A DNA stretch of 64,000 nucleotides. Source: Clostridiales bacterium. GTDB taxonomy: Bacteria > Bacillota > Clostridia > Oscillospirales > Acutalibacteraceae. The notes below the pieces were generated by a model. The model did no database searches and was not told the origin of the DNA. It worked only from the letters and a program-made list of their open reading frames with translations. The stretch is taken from contig JAIKWV010000021.1 of assembly GCA_024684435.1 (NCBI GenBank), positions 44,161 through 108,160 on the forward strand, in the 5' to 3' direction. The first letter of the stretch is position 1; every line of letters starts with the position of its first letter. Made by a program: the position numbers and the translations under genes. Positions 8,078-17,531 of the stretch are shown here, in pieces.

Positions 8078-9418
8078 ATGTTGAGAGAACCGGACAAAAC
8101 CAAATATTTTGATTACACTGTCGAAAAGGGTCAGAATCCCTATTGCGGCATTATGAGTTTCCAGCATTTTCGCGGTGAGGAGTTATATTCCGATATCGTG
8201 GTCAAGCCGGAAAACAATATGTGTGAGACCGAAAACGTCGAATGTTACCCCATCCCGGATCATGTTGAGCAAAACGGCAGAGAACAGGGATATTATCCCG
8301 ACAACACGGTAGCGTATATAAGGGTCCTGTGGAAAGAGTTTGAGCCGGAACAGGGCGTGTACGATTACGGATTCATAGAGGACATCATCGCAAAGGCGCG
8401 ATCGAAACGTCAAAGTCTTATTTTCCGCCTGATGCCCCACAGCACAAGAGCTTGCGACGATGTGCCGGAATGGCTCAAAAAGCTTATCCCGTGTCCGGAA
8501 AGACCTGAGGGAAAAAGGATCAAGGCCTCCCCCACCGACCCGCTGTTTATAAAGCTTTTCTGCGACGCCGTAAGAAAGATCGGCGAAAGATTTGACAGCG
8601 ATCCGGTCTTTGACGCCATAGATATATCAATGCCCGGCGCCTGGGGCGAGGGTTATAATCTCCACCTTTACAGCGATGAGGATATCGGGACGATATTTGA
8701 CACTTACGTTGAGTCTTTTAAGAGTACACAGCTTATTTCTCAGTACAAACACACCGATATCCTGAACTATCTGCGTCAGCGCACAAATATCGGATGGCGC
8801 GCCGACGGTTTGGGCGACCCCCATCACACGGACGAAATATACCCTCCCCTGATCGAACAGATCTCGGATTACTGGAAAACCGCCCCCGTTTCATTCGAAT
8901 CCTACTGGTGGATGACAGAATGGAAAAGAAAGGGCTGGGATCTTGACGTTATAATCGAAAAAACGCTGAACTGGCACATTTCCTCATTCAATCCGAAATC
9001 CCTGCCTATCCCTTACGAATGGGAAAAAAAGGTCAGATACTGGATTTCAAAGATGGGCTATCACTACAGGATAAACTCATTCTCTTACCCGGAAAAGGCT
9101 CTCCCATCAGACAGTATAAAAATGATACTTGACGTGGAAAATGTCGGCGTCGCGCCCTCTTATCATAAAATACCTCTGTACATAAGGCTCAGGGGAAATG
9201 ACGAATATGTTTTTGAAACCGATATTGACATACGCAAATGGATGCTCGGGAAGCACAAAGAAGAAATAAGCATTGATATCCCCAAAAACATGCCGGCAGG
9301 CAGGTACAATATTGATATATCAATATATGACGACCCGGTGGGTAACGTATATTTTGCAACTGACGCGGACTTTAACGACGGTTGGTATGAACTGGGCGAG
9401 ATCAATATTTGCAACTAA
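8078..9418 (+). CDS. DUF4832-like glycoside-hydrolase-fold protein
   Basis: A 446-residue protein without a signal peptide, so probably cytoplasmic. Residues 1-330 look like a TIM-barrel hydrolase of the DUF4832 / GH42-like kind: the opening NPYCGIMSFQHFRG, VLWKEFEPEQGVYDY near residue 90, and MPGAWGEG near residue 190 are typical. Trp and acidic residues (FESYWWMTEW near 273) could line a sugar site. Residues 335-446 form a beta-sandwich (LDVENVGVAPSYHKIPLYIR, then GRYNIDISIYDD). The ATG at 8078 follows CAGGAGATAG. Its substrate is unknown; catalytic residues cannot be assigned with confidence by eye. Confidence 0.75.
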   Translation: MLREPDKTKYFDYTVEKGQNPYCGIMSFQHFRGEELYSDIVVKPENNMCETENVECYPIPDHVEQNGREQGYYPDNTVAYIRVLWKEFEPEQGVYDYGFIEDIIAKARSKRQSLIFRLMPHSTRACDDVPEWLKKLIPCPERPEGKRIKASPTDPLFIKLFCDAVRKIGERFDSDPVFDAIDISMPGAWGEGYNLHLYSDEDIGTIFDTYVESFKSTQLISQYKHTDILNYLRQRTNIGWRADGLGDPHHTDEIYPPLIEQISDYWKTAPVSFESYWWMTEWKRKGWDLDVIIEKTLNWHISSFNPKSLPIPYEWEKKVRYWISKMGYHYRINSFSYPEKALPSDSIKMILDVENVGVAPSYHKIPLYIRLRGNDEYVFETDIDIRKWMLGKHKEEISIDIPKNMPAGRYNIDISIYDDPVGNVYFATDADFNDGWYELGEINICN

Positions 9419-9484
9419 TTTGCAGCTGTAATATTCAGATTTTTTGTATTTTTTACTTTATTATTTAAAAAATTAAAAAACTTC

Positions 9485-9513
9485 TTGATTTTCCCATCGC
9501 CTTGTGTTAAACT
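9485..9513 (+). promoter_or_regulatory. Likely promoter of the secreted glycosidase-like gene
   Basis: TTGATT (9485-9490), a 17-bp spacer and TAAACT (9508-9513). Confidence 0.5.
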
Positions 9514-9557
9514 TATGATAGCTATATTTATTATATTCTATTCGGGGTGATTTTCCA

Positions 9558-10895
9558 ATGAAAAAGAAAATTATTGCTTTGATCGCTGTTGTCGCCTTAG
9601 TGGCGGGCATATCTGTGCTGCCGTCAAACGTACGCGCCGGACAAAACAGCGACGTTGCAAAGGAAGCTGTTGTTCAGACTGCAGCTGTTAAGGAAGAAGT
9701 CGCGGCTCAGGCTGTTATTGAAAATGCCGAAGAAGAGACTGCAGCTCCTGTTGTCACTGAAGAGTCCACAGAAGCGGCTGTTCCCGGCACTACTGCTGCG
9801 GAAAAAGCAGCTGCTCCAGAGACGACCGCTGCCGCTGAAGAGACCACAGCCGCCGCTAAATTAACATGGCAGGAAAAGAGAGCGGCTTATAACGCATCAT
9901 CTACCACCGTTGCCGCTAAATCCGGTAAAAAGACAAACAGCGCCAACTCCGTCGGTGCAAACGAGCCGGATTGTTTCACCAGCAACAGCCGTCCGTATAA
10001 GGTAGACACCAGAGAAAAGGATTCTTCCAAGTATGCCAACCTTGCCGAGGGCGAAAAATGCGTACAGACCTGGACGGCAAGCGTAGACGGCAGTGAAGTT
10101 TACGTTGAAAAGCTGAAGATCGACGTTGACGCCAGACATGCCAAGACAGGCACGCCTGATTACCGTTACGCTTATATTGCGATAATAAAGACCACTCCCG
10201 ACAGGATCAAGACAGTTGACGCCAAGAGCGTTCTTCCCGGATATTTTGAGGCTCCCGCGCTCACCATAGCGCAGAGATCGGGCGCCCTCATCGCGGTAAA
10301 TAATGAAATGTGTATACACAATATACATGACCAAACCGTATATCTCCACGGCGAAACAGAGACAGACAATGCAACTGTTATAAAGAACGGTGATCTTGCT
10401 CAATCGGGCATCCCCACGCCTTCCCTTGTTTGGAACAATAACGGCACCTGGGAGTATCCCAGAACTGTTTCTACGGATAATTATTATGATCTGTTGGCTG
10501 AAGGCATAGAGAACACCATAAGCTATACAAACCCCATGATCTGGCACGGTCAGAAATATAAGCTCCCGGATACCGGCACGATCTCAAATGTATGGAACGA
10601 TTATGACCTTTGGCAGGAAGGTATGCCCATGAACCGTTATGACCATACCCTGATTGGTAAGATCGACGCCAACACCTATGTTTTCGGAATTACCGAAGGT
10701 TTCGGTCAGGCTTTCCTGTGGGATATCTTCTACAATGAAATAGGCGTTCAGGACGGTTTCTGGTGCAACGGCGGACACTGCTCCGTTATGTACCTCAAAG
10801 GTTTGGGCTCTATCAACGGCGGCGCGAACGGCAGCCAGAAGAGATACAACGACCCCACCCCCTGTATCACCGCTGACATCGTAGCAGTTTATTAA
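9558..10895 (+). CDS. Secreted phosphodiester-glycosidase-like (NAGPA-type) protein
   Basis: A 445-residue protein with a clear signal peptide (MKKKIIALIAVVALVAGISV...VRA, about 1-27). Residues about 30-130 are a low-complexity Ala/Thr/Glu linker, probably spanning the wall. Residues 165-445 resemble the NAGPA/DUF2233 phosphodiester glycosidase family: YRYAYIAIIK, then SGALIAVNNEMC, a beta-rich middle, FGITEGFGQAFLWDIFYNEIG and finally CNGGHCSVMYLKG.G..NGG. The family removes GlcNAc from phosphodiesters, or acts on related wall polymers in bacteria. The ATG follows CGGGGTGA. It has its own promoter and terminator, so it is monocistronic. Confidence 0.75.
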   Translation: MKKKIIALIAVVALVAGISVLPSNVRAGQNSDVAKEAVVQTAAVKEEVAAQAVIENAEEETAAPVVTEESTEAAVPGTTAAEKAAAPETTAAAEETTAAAKLTWQEKRAAYNASSTTVAAKSGKKTNSANSVGANEPDCFTSNSRPYKVDTREKDSSKYANLAEGEKCVQTWTASVDGSEVYVEKLKIDVDARHAKTGTPDYRYAYIAIIKTTPDRIKTVDAKSVLPGYFEAPALTIAQRSGALIAVNNEMCIHNIHDQTVYLHGETETDNATVIKNGDLAQSGIPTPSLVWNNNGTWEYPRTVSTDNYYDLLAEGIENTISYTNPMIWHGQKYKLPDTGTISNVWNDYDLWQEGMPMNRYDHTLIGKIDANTYVFGITEGFGQAFLWDIFYNEIGVQDGFWCNGGHCSVMYLKGLGSINGGANGSQKRYNDPTPCITADIVAVY

Positions 10896-10909
10896 AATCA
10901 AATTTTTCG

Positions 10910-10938
10910 GTGACCGTCCGATGGGCGGTCACTTTTTT
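10910..10938 (+). terminator. Terminator after the glycosidase-like gene
   Basis: Stem GTGACCG (10910-10916) with CGGTCAC (10926-10932), then six T residues. Confidence 0.8.
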
Positions 10939-11083
10939 ATTCGGAACCAACGCGCAGAATGTTATCTCCACCCATAGATCATGTTGAAAGCGTCTGTATT
11001 ATTGTTTGAAAAGCTATGATCCTGACGCTTTGTTTTTTAGGCAATTTCCCGAAAATAAAAAATTTTTAAAAAATCTTATAAAT

Positions 11084-11100
11084 CCTATTGACATAGTAGG
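11084..11100 (+). promoter_or_regulatory. Operator-like dyad (possibly Rrf2/CymR type)
   Basis: CCTATTGACATAGTAGG contains the nested inverted repeats CCTA/TAGG and CTAT/ATAG and overlaps the -35 box of the metY-cysK promoter. Rrf2-family cysteine regulators bind sites of this general shape; the link is inference. Confidence 0.45.
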
Positions 11101-11116
11101 TTTAATGTGCTATACT
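11088..11116 (+). promoter_or_regulatory. Promoter of the metY-cysK operon
   Basis: TTGACA (11088-11093), a 17-bp spacer and TATACT (11111-11116). Transcription would start near 11123, before the leader peptide. Confidence 0.8.
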
Positions 11117-11150
11117 TCCCTCAACAAACATGAAAGAGGGGCGCACAGCT

Positions 11151-11219
11151 ATGAAAAAACACTTTGAACGTCTTCTCCGTGCCAATTTCCGTTTCGGTCG
11201 AATGTATTGGTGCAAGTGA
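11151..11219 (+). CDS. Putative 22-residue leader peptide before metY-cysK
   Basis: A short frame with ATG at 11151 and GAGGGG nine bases upstream, inside the transcribed leader of the operon. The peptide is basic (five Arg among the first 17 residues after MKK) and ends Met-Tyr-Trp-Cys-Lys. It is 66 bp upstream of the metY-type start. Short leader peptides ending in the regulated amino acid are typical of translation-coupled control, and a Cys codon near the stop would fit a sulfur amino acid operon. I see no obvious terminator/antiterminator pair in the next 60 bases, which are AT-rich. The ORF and its ribosome site are seen; the regulatory role is inference. Confidence 0.5.
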   Translation: MKKHFERLLRANFRFGRMYWCK

Positions 11220-11285
11220 TATTTTATACATTATATAATATAAGCCGCACCCAAAATACATTATCGACTGAAAGGAAAATGAAAA

Positions 11286-12569
11286 ATGAGTAACTATAAA
11301 TTTGAAACCGTACAGATCCACGCAGGTCAGGAAACTCCCGACCCCGCAACCGACGCAAGAGCAGTTCCCATCTACGCAACAACATCCTATGTGTTCAAGG
11401 ATTCAGCCCAGGCGGCAGGCCGCTTCGGTCTTGCCGAAGGCGGAAACATCTATACCCGTCTGATGAACCCCACCTCGGACGTATTTGAAAAGAGGATAGC
11501 GGCTCTTGAAGGAGGCGTTGCCGCCCTCGCCGTTGCCACCGGCTCCGCTGCTATCAGCTACGCTATACAGAACATTGCCACCGCCGGTGATCACATAGTA
11601 TCCGCCGCCACGCTTTATGGCGGCACCCACAACCTGCTCAGCAACACGCTCAGGGAACAGGGGCTCTCCACCACATTTGTCGACCCCTCTGACCCGGAAA
11701 ATTTTGAAAAAGCCATACAGCCCAACACAAAGCTCCTCTATGCGGAGACTTTGGGCAATCCCGGTTCAAACGTCATCGATCTGAAGGCTATCGCCGATAT
11801 AGCTCACAGGCACGGCATCCCCTTCATAGTAGATAACACCTTTGCAACGCCCTATCTTATCAGACCCATTGAGTACGGCGTTGACGTAGTTGTACACTCC
11901 GCCACAAAATTTATCGGCGGTCACGGCACGGTAATGGGCGGCGTCATTGTTGATTCGGGCAAATTCGACTGGGCGCAGAACGACAAATTCCCCGGACTTT
12001 CAAAGCCCAACCCCTCATATCACGGCGTGGTATTTACCGACGCTGTAGGCAATCTTGCATACATTATAAAGATAAGGACCACCCTGCTCAGGGATCAGGG
12101 CGCAACGATCTCTCCCTTCAATTCATTCCTGCTTTTGCAGGGACTTGAGACACTTTCACTCAGAGTGGAACGTCATGTTGAGAACGCCCTTAAAGTTGTG
12201 GATTACCTTAAAGATCATCCCCAGGTGGCAAAGGTAAACCATCCATCTCTTGCGACCGGCAGAGAAAAAGAGCTGTACGATACCTATTTCCCCAATGGCG
12301 CGGCTTCGATATTCACCTTTGAGGTCAAAGGTACGGCGGAGGACGCCAAGAAATTCTCCGAAAGTCTTAAGCTTTTCTCCCTGCTTGCCAACGTTGCGGA
12401 CGTTAAGTCCCTTGTTATCCATCCGGCATCCACGACCCACAGTCAGCTCAGCGAGGAGGAACTGCTGGGAATAGGCATCACCCCCACCACCGTTCGTCTT
12501 TCCATTGGAACAGAGCATATAGACGACATAATCGCCGACTTAAGTCAGGCTTTTGAATCTATCAAATAA
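11286..12569 (+). CDS. metY: O-acetylhomoserine sulfhydrylase (PLP-dependent Cys/Met enzyme)
   Basis: A 427-residue member of the Cys/Met metabolism PLP family, the right length for O-acetylhomoserine (thiol)-lyase rather than the shorter MetB/MetC enzymes. It makes homocysteine from O-acetylhomoserine and sulfide. The PLP lysine is in [16 protein letters not shown] at about residue 207. Other family marks are [19 protein letters not shown] at the start and [15 protein letters not shown] near 190. The ending [16 protein letters not shown] is usual. The ATG follows GAAAGGAAAA. It is followed 21 bp later by cysK, so sulfide use for Met and Cys is co-expressed. Confidence 0.93.
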   Translation: MSNYKFETVQIHAGQETPDPATDARAVPIYATTSYVFKDSAQAAGRFGLAEGGNIYTRLMNPTSDVFEKRIAALEGGVAALAVATGSAAISYAIQNIATAGDHIVSAATLYGGTHNLLSNTLREQGLSTTFVDPSDPENFEKAIQPNTKLLYAETLGNPGSNVIDLKAIADIAHRHGIPFIVDNTFATPYLIRPIEYGVDVVVHSATKFIGGHGTVMGGVIVDSGKFDWAQNDKFPGLSKPNPSYHGVVFTDAVGNLAYIIKIRTTLLRDQGATISPFNSFLLLQGLETLSLRVERHVENALKVVDYLKDHPQVAKVNHPSLATGREKELYDTYFPNGAASIFTFEVKGTAEDAKKFSESLKLFSLLANVADVKSLVIHPASTTHSQLSEEELLGIGITPTTVRLSIGTEHIDDIIADLSQAFESIK

Positions 12570-12590
12570 ATTATTAAAGGAGCAGAAACT

Positions 12591-13520
12591 ATGGCTATAT
12601 ACACATCAGCAGACCAGCTCATCGGCAAAACTCCGCTGCTTGAGCTCACACACATAGAGAAAAAATATGATTTAAAGGCAAAGATAGTTGCCAAGTTGGA
12701 ATACTTTAATCCCGCCGGTTCCGTCAAGGACAGGATCGCAAAGGCGATGATCGATGACGCAGAGGCCTCCGGTAAACTGAAGGAAGGCTCGGTCATAATC
12801 GAACCCACCTCCGGCAACACGGGAATAGGTCTTGCCTCCGTAGCGGCGGCTAAAGGCTACCGGGTCATTCTGACAATGCCCGAGACCATGTCGGTGGAAC
12901 GCCGTCAGCTTATCAAGGCATACGGCGCGGAAATAGTGCTGACAGACGGCTCAAAGGGCATGAACGGCGCCATTGCCAAGGCAAACGAACTGGCAAAAGA
13001 GATACCCAACAGCTTTATCCCCGGTCAGTTTATCAACCCCGCCAATCCCACGGCGCACAGAGAACATACCGGTCCCGAGATCTGGGAGGACTCTGAAGGC
13101 AAGGTGGACTTCTTTGTAGCAGGAGTAGGTACCGGCGGCACAGTTACCGGCACAGGTGAATTTTTGAAATCAAAGAATCCCGACATTAAAGTCGTGGCGG
13201 TGGAACCGGCGACGTCAGCCGTACTCTCCACAGGTATTCCCGGTCCCCATAAAATTCAGGGCATCGGCGCGGGCTTCGTGCCGGAGGTGCTTAATACAAA
13301 GGTTTATGACGAGGTCATTCCCGTCTCCAATGAGGACGCCTTCGCCACGGCAAAAGCAATTGGAAGAAGCGAGGGAGTTCTTGTGGGCATATCCTCAGGA
13401 GCGGCGGCATTCGCGGCTATAGAGCTTGCGAAACGGTCTGAGAACGAAGGTAAAACAATTGTAGTCCTGCTGCCGGACACCGGCGACAGATACCTTTCCA
13501 CTCCGCTGTTTGCAGATTAA
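12591..13520 (+). CDS. cysK: Cysteine synthase (O-acetylserine sulfhydrylase)
   Basis: A 309-residue fold-type II PLP enzyme. The PLP lysine is in [11 protein letters not shown] at about residue 44. The substrate loop PTSGNTGIG at about 70-78 and the cofactor phosphate loop [10 protein letters not shown] at about 180 are intact. It makes cysteine from O-acetylserine and sulfide. The ATG at 12591 follows AAAGGAG. It is the last gene of the leader peptide-metY-cysK operon. Length and motifs favour CysK over cystathionine beta-synthase. Confidence 0.95.
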   Translation: MAIYTSADQLIGKTPLLELTHIEKKYDLKAKIVAKLEYFNPAGSVKDRIAKAMIDDAEASGKLKEGSVIIEPTSGNTGIGLASVAAAKGYRVILTMPETMSVERRQLIKAYGAEIVLTDGSKGMNGAIAKANELAKEIPNSFIPGQFINPANPTAHREHTGPEIWEDSEGKVDFFVAGVGTGGTVTGTGEFLKSKNPDIKVVAVEPATSAVLSTGIPGPHKIQGIGAGFVPEVLNTKVYDEVIPVSNEDAFATAKAIGRSEGVLVGISSGAAAFAAIELAKRSENEGKTIVVLLPDTGDRYLSTPLFAD

Positions 13521-13527
13521 ATACCTA

Positions 13528-13557
13528 CCGGCATCCTAATGGGTGCCGGATTTTTTT
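13528..13557 (+). terminator. Terminator after cysK
   Basis: Stem CCGGCATCC (13528-13536) with GGGTGCCGG (13541-13549), one G-T pair, then A and seven T residues. Confidence 0.85.
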
Positions 13558-13596
13558 GCGTTTGCCCTCCCCTTTCAGCATTTTTCGGTGTAAAGA

Positions 13597-13625
13597 TTGA
13601 AATAATTCTTGCCCTGTGCTATAAT
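13597..13625 (+). promoter_or_regulatory. Promoter of the alpha/beta hydrolase gene
   Basis: TTGAAA (13597-13602), a 17-bp spacer and TATAAT (13620-13625). Transcription should start near 13632, which rules out the in-frame TTG at 13609 as translation start. Confidence 0.75.
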
Positions 13626-13653
13626 TCAATCAATATTTTTCGGAGGTGCGGGC

Positions 13654-14496
13654 ATTACGGAAAAGATTTTTTATCCTGACTCGCCGGATGAAGGCTGTGT
13701 TTTTCCGGACATTGCCTACGGTGAACATGAAAGGCAGAGACTCGATCTGTCCATTCCATCAAAACGTATCTCTGATTCCGGGGTAATTCTGTTCATTCAC
13801 GGCGGCGGCTGGGTCTCCTGCGACAAAAGCGTCCATTGGGACGATGTAAAATACTGGACGTCAAAGGGCTTTGTGACTGCTGACATGAACTACAGGTACG
13901 CCTCCTCCGCCTGTCACGTCCCCGATATGCTGGAAGATATCTCGGCGGCGCTTGAGCTTATAAAATCAAAGTCCGAAGAAAACGGACTGAAAATAAGCAA
14001 GGCGCTCCTTACCGGAGGTTCTGCCGGCGCGCATCTCGCCCTTATGTACGCTTACACAATGACTGATAAGGCTCCGATTCTTCCTGTGGCAGCGGCAGTA
14101 TGCTGTCCACCCGTAGACCTTACCCCTGCGGATATCTTCATCCGCAAGAAGCCCGAGCTGGAAGACTGGCGCAACGGTGTGCTTTCATTCTGCTCCGGCA
14201 GGGAGATCACGGGAGGAAATATCAACGACCCGGATATCAAAGAAATATTGAGATCCATTTCACCGATATATCACATCAAACCCGGAACAGTACCCACGCT
14301 TATTGCCCACGGCAACGAGGACGAGATCGTTCCCTTCTCCCAATGCATCGATCTGCATAATAAGCTCAGGGAAAACGGTGTGCCAACCGATTTGATCGTG
14401 TATGACCGTACCGGGCACGATATGAAGGGCGACGAAGAAGCTGAGCAACGGTACAAGGAGCTTTTTTATCAATACGCTCTGCGTTACCTTGACTGA
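13654..14496 (+). CDS. Alpha/beta hydrolase, esterase/lipase type, apparent ATT start
   Basis: About 280 residues. Family marks of the hormone-sensitive lipase-like esterases are present: oxyanion motif HGGGW (FIHGGGWVSC at about residue 48), nucleophile Ser in GGSAGAHLAL at about 117-126, Asp in HGNEDEIVPF and His in RTGHDM near the end. Start choice: the frame has no ATG, GTG or TTG between the presumed transcript start (about 13632) and the conserved region. GGAGGTG (13642-13648) is followed at ideal distance by ATT at 13654, in frame. So ATT is the likely initiation codon. It may be co-transcribed with the thioesterase gene 30 bp downstream. Substrate unknown. Confidence 0.8.
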   Translation: MTEKIFYPDSPDEGCVFPDIAYGEHERQRLDLSIPSKRISDSGVILFIHGGGWVSCDKSVHWDDVKYWTSKGFVTADMNYRYASSACHVPDMLEDISAALELIKSKSEENGLKISKALLTGGSAGAHLALMYAYTMTDKAPILPVAAAVCCPPVDLTPADIFIRKKPELEDWRNGVLSFCSGREITGGNINDPDIKEILRSISPIYHIKPGTVPTLIAHGNEDEIVPFSQCIDLHNKLRENGVPTDLIVYDRTGHDMKGDEEAEQRYKELFYQYALRYLD

Positions 14497-14526
14497 AATA
14501 CATTAAATGAATTATGGGAGGATACT

Positions 14527-14928
14527 ATGTACAGCATTGAAGAGATCCGTGAATTTTTTGCAGGCGACCGTTTTGCCACAGAACAGACGGGTATCGTGAT
14601 AGACGAAGTCACAGAGGAATATGCTAAATGCAGTCTGAAGCTTGACGAGAGGCATTACGGCGCCCACGGTCAGGTCATGGGCGGGGTCGTTTTTACCCTG
14701 GCTGATTTCACCTTTGCCGTGTCCGTAAATTCCCCCGAGGAATTCGTCGCTACGGTGAACAGCAACATAAGCTACATTTCATCCCCTAAGGGGTCTGTAC
14801 TTTACGGCAAGAGCGAAAAGATCAGAAAAAGCAAAAGGGTCTGCTTCTACAGGATACAGATAACTGACGATACCGGCGCCCTGATAGCCGTTATCGAAAA
14901 CACCGGAATGCGTATAAATAAGCAATAA
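14527..14928 (+). CDS. PaaI/YdiI-type hotdog thioesterase
   Basis: A 133-residue single hotdog-fold protein. The central helix HYGAHGQVMGGVVFTLADFTFA at residues about 40-60 carries the typical H-G-x-x-x-G-G pattern, and the flanking strands (ATVNSNISYISSP, then GSVLYGKSEKIRKSKRVCFY) fit the PaaI family. These enzymes hydrolyse acyl- or aryl-CoA thioesters. The ATG at 14527 follows GGGAGG. It lies 30 bp after the hydrolase gene and is followed by a strong terminator. The acyl-CoA substrate cannot be told. Confidence 0.88.
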   Translation: MYSIEEIREFFAGDRFATEQTGIVIDEVTEEYAKCSLKLDERHYGAHGQVMGGVVFTLADFTFAVSVNSPEEFVATVNSNISYISSPKGSVLYGKSEKIRKSKRVCFYRIQITDDTGALIAVIENTGMRINKQ

Positions 14929-14938
14929 AATACCCTGT

Positions 14939-14978
14939 GCTCAGGTTTGTTGCGGCAAACCTGAGCGCTTTTATTTTT
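14939..14978 (+). terminator. Terminator after the thioesterase gene
   Basis: A perfect 10-bp stem (14939-14948 with 14957-14966) followed by GCTTTTATTTTT. Confidence 0.85.
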
Positions 14979-15004
14979 CCGCTTTTTGTTAGTAAGCAAT
15001 ATGC

Positions 15005-15033
15005 TTGCATTTTTTATGTATTAGTGTTATAAT
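15005..15033 (+). promoter_or_regulatory. Promoter of glgP
   Basis: TTGCAT (15005-15010), a 17-bp spacer and TATAAT (15028-15033). The leader of about 75 bases shows no riboswitch I recognise. Confidence 0.65.
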
Positions 15034-15115
15034 AATTAACAGTATCACTGCGCAGTATATTGCATATTGTACTAAAAACGCTGTGATTTATCCCACTAAC
15101 AAAGGAGATCTTGAA

Positions 15116-17509
15116 GTGAACTATAAACTTACCAAAACAAAGGCGCAGGAGCTTATTGAAGGCAAGCTTCTCCATTTCATCGGAGTCACCGCCGAAGAGG
15201 CAACATACGAACATTACTACAAGGCCATTGTTATGATACTCAGGGACATGATGGCAATAGGCAGAGATGATTTTGAAAAGAAGAGTGAAACAGAGGGAAA
15301 GAAGAAAATTTATTACCTCTGCATGGAATTTCTCATGGGTCGTTCCCTGAAGAACACTCTTTTCAACCTCAATCTTACCGACGTCTTTGCCAACGCTCTT
15401 AAAAAGTATGACATCAAGCTTGAAAAGCTTTACGACTGCGAACCGGACGCGGGTCTGGGCAACGGCGGTCTTGGTCGTCTTGCCGCCTGCTATCTGGACG
15501 GTCTGGCAACTCAGCAGTACCCTGCAACGGGTTATTCCATACTCTATGAGTACGGAATTTTCAAGCAGAAATTTGTTGACGGCTGGCAGACTGAGCTTCC
15601 CGATTTCTGGCTCCCCGGCGGCGAAGTATGGCTCGTTCCCCGTGAAGATAGCGCCATTGAAATAAACTTTGAGGGCACCGTGCAGGACAGATGGGATGAA
15701 CACTATCACCACGTTGAGCTGGTCGACTGCCGCACCGTAAAGGCTGTGCCCTACGATATGTTCGTGGCGGGCAAGGACGGCAAGGGTATAAGCGTACTCA
15801 GGCTGTGGTCGGCAAAATCTCCCGGTCTTGACATGGATCTGTTCAATCAGGGCAACTATATGCGTTCCATGGAGCAGACCGCCATGGCTGAGGTCATCAG
15901 CAAGGTCCTCTACCCTGCCGACAATCATCCGGAGGGCAAGAGCCTTCGTCTGCGTCAGCAGTACTTCCTTGTGTCAGCCTCAATTCAGGACATTGTCCGT
16001 GAGCATCTGAGGATCTACGGGAATATCGACAATCTTTCTGAAAAGGTCGCTATCCATATAAACGACACCCATCCCACAATGGGTATCCCCGAGCTTATGA
16101 GGATATTGCTGGATGAGTGCGGCTACGGCTGGGACGACGCCTGGAATATCGTAACTAAAACCTTTGCCTACACCAATCACACCGTAATGAAAGAGGCTCT
16201 TGAGTGCTGGCCTGAGGATCTTGTAAAGCGTCTGCTTCCGAGGATCTACCAGATCATCAAGGAGATCGACAACCGTTACCGCTATGAAATATGGTCAAAA
16301 ACTCAGGACGCTGACCGTGTGGAGCGCATGGCGATCATATCAAACGGCGTTGTCCGCATGGCTAACCTCTGCGTAATGGCCTGCCACAGCGTAAACGGCG
16401 TTTCCGCCCTGCACAGTGAGATCCTTAAGGACACCGTTTTCAGCGACTTCTACGCCCTCACACCGGATAAATTCAAGAACGTCACCAACGGTATCGCTCA
16501 CCGCCGCTGGCTCTGTCAGGCTAACCCGGAGCTCACGGCGTTTATCACCGAGCTTATCGGAAACAAGTTCATATATGACGGCAACGAGCTTCTCAAGCTC
16601 AGAGAATTTGCCGACGACGCTTCCGTATTGGAGCGCCTTGGGGAGATCAAGACCCATAACAAGGAGAGATTCGCAAAGCTTGTCAAGAAGTCCACGGGCA
16701 TCGAGCTGGACACCTCATCCATATTTGACGTTCAGGTCAAGCGTCTCCACGAGTACAAGCGTCAGCACCTGAATGCCTTCAATATACTTTCAAGATACCT
16801 TGCCATAAAGGAAAACCCCTCCGGCGATTTTACGCCCCACACCTACATTTTCGGCGCGAAGGCGGCTCCCGGCTACTTTATGGCAAAGAAGATAATCAGC
16901 TTTATATTTGCCCTTGCGGATCTTATCAACAACGATCCGGACGTTGCGGGCAGGCTCAAGGTGGTGTATGTGGAGGATTACAATGTCACCATGGCTGAAA
17001 ACCTTATGCCCTCCGCGGATATAAGCGAGCAGATCTCCCTTGCCGGCACAGAGGCGAGCGGAACGGGAAACATGAAGCTCATGCTCAACGGCGCCGTTAC
17101 CCTTGGCACAATGGACGGTGCGAATATCGAGATACACGAGGCTGTGGGCGACGATAACATCATCATCTTCGGCATGACCACTCCCGAGGTCTCAAGCCTT
17201 ATGAACAGCGGATATTTCCCCATGAATTACTACTCCAACAATGCGGAGATCAGGAACATCATAGATTATATCAACACCGGTATCGGCGGAAAGATGTTCC
17301 CGGAGATCGGTTCGACCATCGTACACCACGATCCTTACATGGTGCTTGCGGACTTTGCGGACTATCATCAGGCTCAGCTTAAGGCGGAAGCCCTCCGCGG
17401 CGACAGCAAAAAGTGGAACAGAATGTCTCTGATGAACATCTCCGGCGCAGGCAGATTTGCCGCTGACAGGGCTATAAACGAATACGCAAAGAATATCTGG
17501 AATGCCTGA
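15116..17509 (+). CDS. glgP: Glycogen/maltodextrin phosphorylase
   Basis: A 797-residue GT35 phosphorylase that releases glucose-1-phosphate from alpha-1,4-glucans. Start GTG 15116 is chosen because AAAGGAG lies eight bases upstream; the frame stays open 37 codons further but that stretch holds the promoter. Family marks: YLCMEFLMGRSL near 60, GLGNGGLGRLAACYLD near 120, NDTHPTMGIPELMR near 320, and the PLP-lysine motif EASGTGNMKLMLNGA at about 644-658 with TLGTMDGANIEI after it. Full length and complete. No other glycogen genes are nearby; it is monocistronic. Confidence 0.96.
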   Translation: MNYKLTKTKAQELIEGKLLHFIGVTAEEATYEHYYKAIVMILRDMMAIGRDDFEKKSETEGKKKIYYLCMEFLMGRSLKNTLFNLNLTDVFANALKKYDIKLEKLYDCEPDAGLGNGGLGRLAACYLDGLATQQYPATGYSILYEYGIFKQKFVDGWQTELPDFWLPGGEVWLVPREDSAIEINFEGTVQDRWDEHYHHVELVDCRTVKAVPYDMFVAGKDGKGISVLRLWSAKSPGLDMDLFNQGNYMRSMEQTAMAEVISKVLYPADNHPEGKSLRLRQQYFLVSASIQDIVREHLRIYGNIDNLSEKVAIHINDTHPTMGIPELMRILLDECGYGWDDAWNIVTKTFAYTNHTVMKEALECWPEDLVKRLLPRIYQIIKEIDNRYRYEIWSKTQDADRVERMAIISNGVVRMANLCVMACHSVNGVSALHSEILKDTVFSDFYALTPDKFKNVTNGIAHRRWLCQANPELTAFITELIGNKFIYDGNELLKLREFADDASVLERLGEIKTHNKERFAKLVKKSTGIELDTSSIFDVQVKRLHEYKRQHLNAFNILSRYLAIKENPSGDFTPHTYIFGAKAAPGYFMAKKIISFIFALADLINNDPDVAGRLKVVYVEDYNVTMAENLMPSADISEQISLAGTEASGTGNMKLMLNGAVTLGTMDGANIEIHEAVGDDNIIIFGMTTPEVSSLMNSGYFPMNYYSNNAEIRNIIDYINTGIGGKMFPEIGSTIVHHDPYMVLADFADYHQAQLKAEALRGDSKKWNRMSLMNISGAGRFAADRAINEYAKNIWNA

Positions 17510-17531
17510 TAACGGCGATCAAAAGCTATTT

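Noticed and set aside
9658..9862. Plus-strand Leu/Arg-rich open frame inside the Ala/Thr linker code of the glycosidase-like protein
   Set aside because: It is a frame-shifted reading of a low-complexity stretch (repeated GCT, GAA, ACT codons), not a gene.
15014..15928. Minus-strand open frame of 304 codons opposite the start of glgP
   Set aside because: It overlaps conserved phosphorylase code and runs through the glgP promoter; composition mirrors the plus strand.
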